A DNA stretch of 64,000 nucleotides from Ianthella basta (taxonomy: Eukaryota > Porifera > Demospongiae > Verongiida > Ianthellidae), in NCBI GenBank assembly GCA_964019415.1, contig OZ025875.1, positions 2,177,001 through 2,241,000 on the forward strand, read 5' to 3'. The position numbers and the translations under genes were made by a program. Below the pieces are notes generated by a model. That model saw nothing but the letters and a program-made list of their open reading frames with translations. It had not been told where the DNA came from and did no database searches. How positions within the stretch are numbered: the stretch's first letter is position 1; each line of letters begins with the position of its first letter. This document shows, piece after piece, positions 49,051 through 61,200 of the stretch.

Positions 49051-50812
49051 TTATCTAGGCTGTGTTATGCATGCAAATGTAGTAAGATAATCAGTACATA
49101 CACTGATTGCTTTATTGTATTAAGTGCGTGCTTCTATTTTATAGTCCTATTATAGAGGATGCCAAAATATAATGTACTTGAACGTGTGCACTGTTTTAAT
49201 GTATGAATATAGTTTAACTGAAGTGAAGGGAGGTTGGCTAGTCAGAAGCTGCTCAGCTAAGTTTGGCTTGTGATCACTGATAACAATTCCTGAAAGCAGT
49301 TGATTGAGAAGGTTAAAATAAATGGAAAGTAACCATCTTCACTTCATGGTTCTTCTCAAGGGAGTTGCAAGCAGACCACAGCTGTACAGATTTGGTTTGG
49401 GCATGCATATGGTGTGTGTATTATGCTCATTGCCACCAGATGTACAGTGTTGTCAGCTGGGATTTCCATAAAGAGGCATAGACATATATCTATGCATTCT
49501 TCATGTATTAGATATATACCATCATCAGGAGAAGGAAGCAAAAGCACTGGAAGTCCAAGATATGGCTAGATACAATGAAGATGATCATCAGTTGGTCAGT
49601 TGGTCAGCTGCACCACACTGTTAAACATATGGTTTGACCATCACACCATGGCTAGTCAGTGCTCACACCAAAAGTGTGGTCACTCACATCTTTACTTTAC
49701 TGTGATCGAAGCTCACACTGACACCATCGCACTGTTGCTCACATCATTTCTGATAGCTTAAAGGAAGAATGTCACACACAAAGATGAGTGTTAACTATAA
49801 ATCCTATAAGATCTAAGTATAATAGCTACTGTCAGAGATGGCTTAGCTGTATGCTATGTTGTGTACAGTGGGAGGACCTCCTCAAACTAAGTATAATCTG
49901 TGCCCAGTGTAATGTACCATGAGTTACTTAACAATCCCACCAGGTGGTATTCTGCATACTACATATATGCATATCGTAGTGTACCATATCTGCAGTGAAA
50001 TGCACCGTGAAGCTGAATTATTTAGTGATTAGTCTTGTTACAAACTGTTCTAATAAATGGTTAGCTGCATGTTGTACTATGCAAATCTTCAAAGTAGCAT
50101 ACCATATCAGCAGTGAAATGTATCGTGAAGTGACTATATCTCTTACAGATTGTTCCCATAATGGTATGTTATGTACTGCATGATTGGAGTGAGCATCACA
50201 CTGCAAATGGGTGTCCTCACTATGGCAACTAACCACACTAAATTTGGGTGTGAATATCTCTGTATTTTAAACAGTGCACTGTTAAGAGCTATGTAGGAAA
50301 GCTGTGCACTGCAGTTTAGGTTGCATCACTAGCTGTAGTATTCTAACAATTCATTTCAGCTCAAAGGTAGAGCACCAGGCAGTATATGCCACTAATAGCT
50401 GCACACCTCAACCTGCAGCTGGAATGGGTTTGGCTGTTTGCAATAGCTAGTGATGATACCATCCACATAGTGTAAACTATATACACAAGCCTGTACGCAG
50501 GGGGTTCGGGGGGTTGGGGGGTTCGGTGCCTAGGATTTCCGCCTGAGAAGCAGCTCCTATAACTTTTAGTCATAATCATATATACAGAATCTGTGTTGTA
50601 TTACTACACAGTAGTCTTACAATGGGCAGTGTCACTCCAAACCCTGTTAAGCTTGAGAAGACCAGCTTAGCTGCTAGCAAGCACAAGCTGGACAATCTCT
50701 TTACAGACACTAGAATTGTGCTACATGCTAATCTATATGATGAGTTCCACTCTGAGAGTAAAAGACCCCTCAGTCTCAGAACTGCGTACGGGCCTTATAC
50801 ATTGGCAGATAC
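49051..50812. other. Intergenic region between C and D
   Basis: AT-rich, no receptor exon recognised and no copy of the B/C promoter. It contains a two-unit tandem repeat of about 118 bp (near 49980-50190, shared word CAGCAGTGAAATG-like) and a G-rich tract with three G5-G6 runs (50499-50522), a possible G-quadruplex. A 65-codon frame at 50622 is unassigned. Confidence 0.5.
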
Positions 50813-52182
50813 ATGAAATTGATTGTCCAAGAATGGATGGGTATGAATGAACACTTTTTTTATATGGAGCAATGTGAGCACAAGCACATTTCTAGATTTA
50901 ATTGTAGCTACATGGACAGACACACAAACATGTTCAACTATGGACTAGCCAAGATTCACTATCTAGCTGCTAGGTTTTATACTAGGAAAATTGTAAACAA
51001 ACTAAAAATTAAACTAACAAATAATTACTTACACACTGCTGATGGTGAGGATGCATGCTCTGCCTGTGACTGCAGGCCAGGGCGAGTACCTTCCTGCTTA
51101 ACAGAGAGTTGAAGAGAAATCAATTGCTTATCACTCTTCTCTTCCTTCCTCCTCCTGTGTAGTTCCTTTAGTGCCTCAAGTTGTCAATGACACCAGCATT
51201 AATTGTACCACTGTCTTGGTGACTTGGATTGAGCCTGAGGTGTTTTTCCGTGAGTGCATGCATAATTGCAACAATGTGGCTAAATGAGCTCCTTGAACAT
51301 AGCTGTGTGTATTACTTCCATACATGAGTGAGTTGGTGGTTGCTTGTTTGAACAATGACAACTTCTGAATTGGATCTGACTCTTAACTGTAGTGTGTGTA
51401 AGTTTGATTATTATATTGTAGTTTATGCTAACACCTCCTCCCTCTCTCAGCTCATGATAACAGCCTGACCACTTATGAGGTGCAGTACCGAGGAGTAGCC
51501 ACTCCTAATACTGTGAGTGGAGCTTTCTTTGAGGCAGTCACTGAAGCTGCTGGGATGATATTGTCCTATAACATTCTTGGTCTGGTGGCCTACTCTACCT
51601 ACAATGTGTCTGTGAGAGCAACAAACCAGTATGGAGTGGGAGAGTTTAGTGAGGAAGTGACTGTGCGGACAGAAGAGGGAGGTTAGTGCATGCCACATCA
51701 AGTGCAGATCATGAAATGTGTACATTGCATAGTGTGCTAGTGGTGGCTTCGAAGTCACATCATGGATGCATATTCAGTGCAACATGTTATGCATATCTTA
51801 TAAGCTCTCTGTGTCACCTCCACAGTTCCATCTATTCATCTTGGGGTTGTACTACAGAACAGTACATCCACCTCCCTGCAAGTTTCTTGGTCCACACCCA
51901 CTTTCAGTAATGGACCCAACCTCACATATCGTGTGGAGTACACAGGTGTGGATACAGAGAATCCAGTGAATGACTCATTCTTCATGACCTTCTTCCTGGA
52001 GAGCAGCACTACTTCAGTGACCATCAGTGGCCTTGTGCCATTCTCCACCTATACCATTGGAGTGAGAGCTAGCACAAGTGTAGGTGCTGGTCCCACTGCA
52101 TTCATCAATGCCACTACTGCAGCAGCCGGTGAGTGATAGCAGTGAGCTTTCACAAGGGAAAGTGTTGATGCAGAAATGCACA

Positions 52183-52268
<86 letters not shown>

Positions 52269-55200
52269 TATAGTACTGATTACTTCTGACAGTTTCAAGT
52301 CCCTTGTTTCAAAAATTGATTCTTATCATCTATTATATTTGAGCACATATACTGTCTTTTCTGGAATTATAAAGATTATGGTGAACAGGCTTTGTATGCT
52401 TCTGACACTTTCTCACTTCTCTCCACAGCTCCATCACAGCCTCAGTCTCTGTTGACTGATTCTATCAATGCCACTGCTACATTGGTAGTGTGGGACCCTC
52501 CACTGATTCCAAATGGAGAAATTTTAAGTTACACAGTTGACATACAAATCTCAGGTTCTTCTCCATTTACATCAAGAGTGTCAGCTGACACCACTGAGGA
52601 GTTTGGAGGCCTTAGTCCAGCTGCAATGTATGTTGTGACTGTTAGAGGCATGACTTCAGGAGGCACTGGTGAAGCTATCTCCCTAGCTGTGACAACTCCT
52701 CACTGTGAGTGGTAACACTGACATGCATGCTATGTGTTGGTGCTTTTCTATTGTGATTACTGTAGTTCAGGTAACTGCATGAAATACGTACAGTGCAGTG
52801 ACAAAATACGATGTCATTGATACTCTAGTGTGCATTCCCATTTGCCCTGCTCCCTGTGTGCAGTGACTCCAGAAGGCAGTGTGTTTGTGATGCCTCAGAA
52901 TGTGTTTATCAGCGAAGGGAACAGTGTCAATTTCATGTGTGTGGTTGACGTGGCTGGCAGCGAATTGCAGTGGAGCCACAATGGTGTGGTGCTGCCGGGA
53001 CAGAGCCAGTCCTTGCTGAATGTGAATGCTGTCACTGCGGCACAAGGAGGGAACTACACTTGTTCAGTTGTCAATGTAGCTGGGAGTGGCATGGATGAAG
53101 GGATACTCTATGGTAAGTCTCATTGCTCAACCCATGCTCAAAGAGCATATGTGTCAGTATCACAAACAATTAGCAATAGTTTCACAGTGATTCTGACATG
53201 TTGGCTCTTTCCTCTTCTACTTGCAGTCAATGCCTCCTTTGTACAGCACCCACTGTCAGCAGTGATCTTAGTGGGAGAGAATACTACTCTCTCCTGCTCT
53301 GCTGTTGGCTTCCCTGTTCCTGATGTTGACTGGACCAGAGATGGAATGAAAATCCAAGGAAGTAGTAGAATAGAAATAAAGACCTTGCCACATGGTCTCC
53401 ACACAACTAAGAGCTCCCTCACAATAACAAGTGCAAGTGTGAATCTCACTGGAATGTATCGCTGCCTCAGTATTACCACTAGTGAGGGATTCCCTCCTGA
53501 AGTTGATGAAAGCACCTCAGCAACCATTACTGTACAAGGTATGCAGTACACGAGCCGTACAATGGACAAGTACAGTTACTGTCCTTCAAAACTTCAAAAT
53601 TAATGTAAAGAATGGTTGGACAGTATACGTATGTTACTGTGACAGAGCTAGGCAATGTCAATCAATATAAAGTGCTGCTTTACCGCAAACCAGCCTATTG
53701 CACTGATATGCTTCTGTGTCTAAGAGACTGTTGCTCCATCCTACTGATTGGCAACCATGCAGTGATTGCCTCCCCAGTCATGAAAACAAAGATAGTAGAG
53801 ACACAGTAATTTTTTCGCCAGTAGCTACATAGCTAGCTTACTGTACTTTAACTACCCCTTTTTCAGCCTACTCCCCAGATGTGAAATCTGTAACTGACAT
53901 GTGTAGTGTTATTGCCACTTAACTGTCAACCTGTGTGTCTCTCCCATTGCTCTCCCTTCCACAGTGCCCACAGCCCTAAGTGCATAGGATGAATGTTACT
54001 GAATTAGCATGTACTGTGCTCAGCTTAGAATATACTGTATACACATTCGATGTATTTGCTGTCTCTGTTTCTTTCTCCTCCAGGTCCTCCTGACAGACCT
54101 GTGATAATGCAGCTACAGGCTGACACTACATCTCTCTATTTGTCCTGGGAGAAGCCAGTAGACAACAACGCTCCTATTCTGAGGTACCACATCACGTTGC
54201 AAGTGGTGGAGGATGAAAGAAGAAATACGTTCAGAACAAACACTAATGATCATGAACTGTATGTGCATGGTCTAACCCCATTCACCGTGTACTCTGTGCA
54301 AGTGGTGGCTGTGAACAGTATTGGGGTCAGTGCACCAAGTGTGCCCATGATAGTAATGACTGCAGAAGGAAGTGAGTGTGTGTGTCTGTTTGTGCACACA
54401 TGTAGTATTCACGACTTGCTGCTATGTGCAAGGATAATATGTCATTGGTAATAGCTTAAATCTTCTTTTGGATAATCGAGCATTGAATGAACACTTGACA
54501 ATTCGAAAACAATTTATCCATCCAATTGGTCAGAAACCAACCAATCATTGCTCACTGTGCTGGTATAAATAGCTGTCACCTCTTCTCTCATTCTCAGTTG
54601 TATGCCTGATGAAGCCGGTGATGAGCGAAACGTTGCATTGAATCGAATTGAATTGTCAAGTGTTCATGGTGTGCTCGATTATCTAAAAGAAGATTTAAGC
54701 TATTACCCACTCAACATGCCTAATAACTTCCACAAAATACTATGTCATTATAAGATTATACTTGAACTTCTCTCCTAATTTGATGCTAGCCCCAACTTCA
54801 CCAGTGGATCTCATGGCAATAGACAATCTGAGGGAGTCCCAAAGACTTACCATAACTTGGACCGAACCAGTGATAACTAATGGAAATTTATCATCTTACG
54901 ATATACAGTACAGAGGAATCAGCAGTGTAAACGCAGTTCCAAGTAACTTCTCCCAGGTCCAGATGTTTTCAGTTCCTAGCACTATAGCACTGCTGCAGGA
55001 CTTGGTTCCCTTCTCAGACTACAACATTTCAGTCAGGGCCTCCACTGGAGCTGGACCTGGTCTTTACAGTGCAGAGGTATCTGTTAGGACTTTAGAAGAT
55101 GGTGAGTGTGAATGCAGGAGGGCATGTGCACTTGTATAATGTACTGTATTTGTCCATATAGAGGCCGGGCTCAAATAGGGCCAGGTCAAGAGCCTCTTGA

Positions 55201-58200
55201 AAGTAATAGAGGTCATTCGTTGTGGTATAAGTAGTTTATAGTATAGTTAACAACCTACATCTGAGCATGCAGAGGTTAATACATTATGAGACTGATGTGA
55301 ATACTTGAGAACTCTATTCTATTGCTGAGAGTTCTCAAACTGAAGGCCTAGAAAATGCAGTTTATGTTAGAACCTTAGAAGATGGTGAGTGCAAGTGCAT
55401 AGTTGTGGGCTAGAGAATGTGCATGGGTTGATATAAGGTATGTATGTATGTTCATCATCCAAGTTCGTTCGCACTAGCCAAAATTTCACAATTTTCCAGA
55501 CGTTTCGGCAGCTTTCAGCCACCTTCATCAGTGAAGATATGCTAGCGTGAGCACAGATCATATCATATCGTGAGAACAGTGGAAGGTGTGTTTGGGTTGG
55601 GATTTGGAGATTTGGATCTGTGTTGCATTTTGGTAGTAGATGCATTGTGTGAGTGATGCCATGATATGCTTGCAATGTATTAGCATATGCCTGCAATCCT
55701 CATTGCCTTCTGATAATCTACACTTTGTTTCTCAGTTCCCCCAACTATTGTCTTCTCCCCTTCTGCTGTCCGTGATGTTGTGAGGGGTGAAACCTTGGTT
55801 GTTTCTTGTCGAGCTAGTGCTGATCCACCACCAATGATTCAGTGGTTCAGAGGAGACCAGATATGCTTAATGATGGAGACCAATTAAGAAATGTATCAAT
55901 ATCACAAAATTAAGCTTTGAAGGCATGACTCTCAGCAGCCAGCTCACTATTACTGGGATCACATCTGAAGGGGAAGGAGTGTACTCTTGTGTAGCCATCA
56001 ACAGTCTGGGGAATGATTCTAGGTCATTTCAAGTCAATACAATTGGTGAGTTGGCTATACTAAATTTCTGTCAATGACAGCTTGGTAAACAGACTGTCAA
56101 CTGTTTCCTGCCCTAGCATTGGCTCTGATGCTACATTACTATTCTCTGTATGCAGTGAAACCAAACATTACCAGTATTAATCAAACTGTTGGTGGCGTAG
56201 AAAGACCAGTTCTGTTTCATCAAGGGATGTTGACATTGGCTGAATTCACTCCCCAGCTTGTTCTGACATGTGAAGCTTACGGCGATCCTCCACCTGATGT
56301 CATCTGGCTAATTAATGGCATTGCTCTGCAGAACATTTCGGGTAGAAGGAACTTCACAGTTGAAGATGGAGGATCACTTGGTGAACTGGGTACCATCACC
56401 CGGTCCACTCTCGGCCTCTCAGAGGTGCAGCTATCTGATGCAGGAAAGTACACTTGTAGAGCAATCAGTGGCAATGTGTCCCCCATCCCTGGGGCCACAG
56501 CATGGACATTCACATTTGCTGTCACTGGTGAGTGTTTTATCCTGGTAGTCGAATGCACTTAGTTTTGAAGCTTGCTGTACTTCGTGTGGTTCTTTCCCAC
56601 TAATCCCATTGCGCTTATATCACCATTTGTGTTGTATTCCTTTCAGAAACAAATGAATGTGACCCCAACCCCTGTATGAACAATGGCAAGTGTATAGATG
56701 GAGTACAAAACTACACATGCAATTGCATATCCCTCCTTGAGGATGGGATTAGGAATTTCTACACAGGAAGGAACTGTGCTGAAAGTGAGGAACTAGGTTA
56801 CCTGGCATGAATTGCTCCACATTATATACATTATACTACTTCATGTACATCATCCACAGAGGTTGACAATCGAGTAGCCCCTTCTCTTACCAGCACTCCC
56901 ATAAGTATGACGGTGGATCTCAATGACAAGGTAGTCCTGAGCTGCTCTGCTACTGGCAATCCCACCCCAAACATTCAGTGGTACAAGGATAGCTTAGAAA
57001 TTAAGAGCCCTCAGGCCTTTGGAAGTGAATTTGTGATCACAGAAACAACCCCCAAACAACGAGGATTCTATCAATGTGTAGCCTTCAGCAGCTTTGGTAC
57101 ACCAGCAAGATCTGATGAAGTATCAATATTAATCAATGGTGAGAACATTTTGATACTCAACTGAGACTGCAACTGAGAAATTTTGTGTCAATGTATCATT
57201 GTGCAGGCATAGTTCAACTCCGTGTCCGAATTGACTTAGGGAGTAGAAGAAAACGACAATCCAATTCCAATGCTGATATTATAGAGACTGTGAGTGACTT
57301 AACATACTGGTACATACTAGGTAACCATTAGATGTGTGCTTTTGTATATTCCCTGTTATTAGCTGCAGTTGCAAACAGTGAACCAACCTCTAGCAGTGGA
57401 AGGAGACTATACAGCCACTGTGTACTCAGTGGAACCTGCTGGGGACAACACCACTGACATCGTGATCACCGTGGCAACAAACAGCTCTGAACCTCCAATG
57501 ATACTTGCTGATCAGCTGACACAGCCTCTTGAACAAACACTGGAAGAAGTTACAGACATCAACGAGCAAATCTCATTTACTGTAGAGACCACTGAGAGAT
57601 ATGGTATGCATTTGTCTAACTTAAGTGCGAATCAGTTTGCGTGACACTGCAGTACAATGAATGTGGTGCATTGTGTATGTGATTGCATGTCAGTAGCTGT
57701 TTCTTTACATTGAATGACATTGTGGTAAACATGCATTCATTGGCAAAATCACCTCCTTTTCCTTTATCAAGATGGCTGTCCTGAACTGCCTGACTCACCC
57801 TGTGGTAATGTTGGTCCAGTGACTTGGCCTCAGACTGAGATAGGCCAGGTAGCCTCAGTCCAATGCCGGTGTGGATTAGATGACACGCTGATCCAGCAGC
57901 TGAGAGGCACTCGGAGATGTGGTGGGAGGTATGAAACTGGTGCAGTGTGGGAGGAACCACAGTGTGAGAGCTGCCAGTTCAGCGAGACAAGGAGAATGCT
58001 TTGTGCCTTAGCTGAGGTTGGTTGATTCAGTGAGAGGTTGTGGTTATGAGTGGAATGAGGGAATATCAGATATCTTATGTATATGTCACTGAGTATACTA
58101 TTGCATGCATTATTCTGCCACTATTTAGATTGATAACCCAGCCCAGCTGGCCACTGTTCTGGTGAATATAACTGGTTCTGGTAGTGCTGAGATTGAGAGT

Positions 58201-61200
58201 GCAGATGTCTCCCTCACTGTGGGGCTGCTGGACACTGTCACACAATCCACAGAAGACCTACAACAGGAGGATGTTAGTGGCTAAACCCTCTGATGACTAG
58301 TCAATGTCATTCTTCACTATTGTTGCTGTTGGTTGTATTCTGCATGTTGTAGGTTCAGATGGATGTCCTCTTGATTGTGAGCAATGTTCAGCAAGTGCCT
58401 CCTGACCAGCTGGCAGCCAGTCAGGAAGAGACAGATTCATCAAACAGGTTTGTGTTGCTGATGGCTGAAAATGAATGTAGCTTGGAACTCCACTTAACCA
58501 AAGGCATATTTTACAGGCACCGTAATGAAGACATATCCTTTCCTATATACATAAGTACCACTATGTACCAATACAGTATGTAAGGGAGCGTTGTCAACAA
58601 AGTCTTGGCACACAATGGTTAACGCTAGTCATGAATTTTATCCTATTCTTCCATTTATGATGTTCACTACAAAATATATATTTAGTTCAAATCCTTATCA
58701 TTTGCATGCTTTTAGGTAAATACTTTGACCAGCCGAAAGTGTGAGTAACTCCTTGTTTATTGTCATTTTGGTGCACTTACAGAATTTTAAGAATTGTGAA
58801 TGACATACTAAATGTTGTTGAGGTGGCTCCTGAAAAACCGTTTGAGTTTGCTGCTCCTGACTTTGGTGTTCGAGTTGAGGAGCCTCCTGAAGATCTAAGC
58901 GACGAGAAACCCTTTGCCCCTGATTTAGGAGCCTTGTTGAGCCAAGTAATGACCAGCACTGCAGCAAGTATGCAGATGGAAGAAATGCCAGATGTGCCAT
59001 CTGCAGCAATTTCTCTCTTACCAACTATTCTGAGAGGTGACAATGGAACGACACTACTTATATCAATATCAGTGTTTGTACGTGATTCTCTGTTTCAAAA
59101 ACGGGCAAGTATGACAATGGACAACCGCACCAGAGAGATTGTTGGAAGCATTGTAGTTAATTTATCTTTGCGGTCAGGTGGAAAAATAATTGCAATTGCA
59201 AAACCTCCAAACAGCAATGTAGTGCGGCCACACTTCACTAAAACAATGGTAAGCTGTTACAAATGAGAACATGAGAATTACAATACTGCAGACTGTGTGT
59301 TCTAGCACTGCTTGTGGTCTCTTCTCATTCAGCTTGCTAGAGAGAAAGGAAACAACACTAGCTGTCAATTTTGGAACTTTACAGCTGATGGTGAGCTACG
59401 TACTCAGATCTATTCATAGGAATTTCTCTCTCGGCCTGTTTATGACAGTGTGCATTAACTGTATACTGTTTTTGTAGCGCATTCCGATTCCTCAACTATA
59501 TGTGCATATCTTCCTATAATGCAGGTGGTTTTGGTGCATGGGACAACCGTAACTGCAGAGTGCTCACTGAAACTGCAGAGGAAGTGGAGTGTGGCTGTGA
59601 TCATCTCACTCACTTTGCCATTCTGCTGGTGAGTGATCATGACCGACAACTTCCATGAAATAATGCCAGCAGTACACTTTTTACCATGAATAGTGAAATG
59701 GGCTGTTCTTGTGTGCCATCCTCAGTGTGCACAGTCTATACATAGCAACTTTCCCATTACCAGGTTGTTCTTCTTTCCTGTTACCATGCAAGTATTCCGC
59801 TTGCCTCATAGTGTCCTTCCTTTCCACTTCTCATCGGTAGGACATCACCCCTGACTCACCAACAATGTCTACTCCAGCTAGTACTGCCCTTGAAGGAGTG
59901 TCTTACATTGGCACTGTACTCTCCATTATTGGCCTCATCATTGTTATCATCACCTATCTTGGAGAGGAGTGAGTACTGTATTACTAGAGCATATAATATA
60001 TGCAACCAATTGCTGGGGTATGAAGCCATTCTTCTGTGCAAATATCTATGCGTAAGTACATACGTATGTGGGCACACCCTGTGGTGATGGAAGCAGGAAG
60101 TAATTATTCAGTGTGTTGCAACCAATTGCTGGTATATGTGAAAGCCATTCTTAACATGTGTACAGATGCCTATACATGTCAGTACATAGTTATATATGTG
60201 GTTGCCCCTGTTGTAATGAAAGCAGGAAGTAATTATTATGAGACAGAATATCGTGTAAGCTCTGATTTTTGCGGGACTTTATTTTTACAAATTTGGTGAG
60301 ACTGTTGGCATTTGCAAAAATATATACTTGTGAATATTTCATGCTTTACAGTTCCAGTATTTAAATACATTGCAAATACCACCAATATACAAATAATATA
60401 ATTTTCTGCAAAATTGTAATGATGTAGGGATGGCATAATAAGGACAAAAACAGGTATAGGCTGTTACACAGTGGAGCATTAACCATGGTCCCTACATGCA
60501 AGAATGTCTCACCGTATAGTCCTACACCCTTGAATGTATGGACCATGGTTAATGCTCCACTGTGTAACAGCCTTTACTTGTTTCTGTCCTTTTTATGCCA
60601 TCCCTACATCCTTACAATTTTTGTAGAAAATTTTTATTATTTCTAGTTTCTGTGCTTATTATATTGGACAGTGAAGCTGAAGCAACACACTTAGTCTCAA
60701 CCATAAGGCAATGGTGCAGGTATAATACCTTATTTCTTTATAATCCTGGAGCTCAAGGTGTGGGCTAGTATCTATATGTGTTCCGCACTAACCCAGTGAG
60801 AAACAGCATTCAGAAGCCAACTGCAATATTTAAAAATGATGAAGTAATTAAAAACAATTCTGTCTGAAATGAAATTAGCTTTCACATGCACAAACACATG
60901 CAATAGGGGAAATGGTGATGATCATGAATGCGACTTTTAATGACCACTAACGGTTGAGTTTACCTTTCTAGAAGTTGTTTTTATGCCAAGTCAATGAGTT
61001 TTACATTGCTATTTCCTGCACCTGCTCACACCTCACGATGAAATGTAACAAACAAACCTTATTTGAATGCAGTGTACTGTGATCATTTGCTGAAAGCTGA
61101 TTGCCACATATTATAACACACTATAAAAGTACAGAAACTAGAAGCAATAAATGTTTTCGGTAATAATAGTAGTGATGTAGGGATGGCATAAAAATGACAT

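Noticed and set aside
50499-50522. G-rich tract as a regulatory G-quadruplex
   Set aside because: It could fold, but nothing ties it to a promoter; such G-runs also end dispersed repeats.
50622-50816. 65-codon frame as the first exon of gene D
   Set aside because: No splice donor in a suitable phase and no resemblance to the signal-peptide or FN3 exons.
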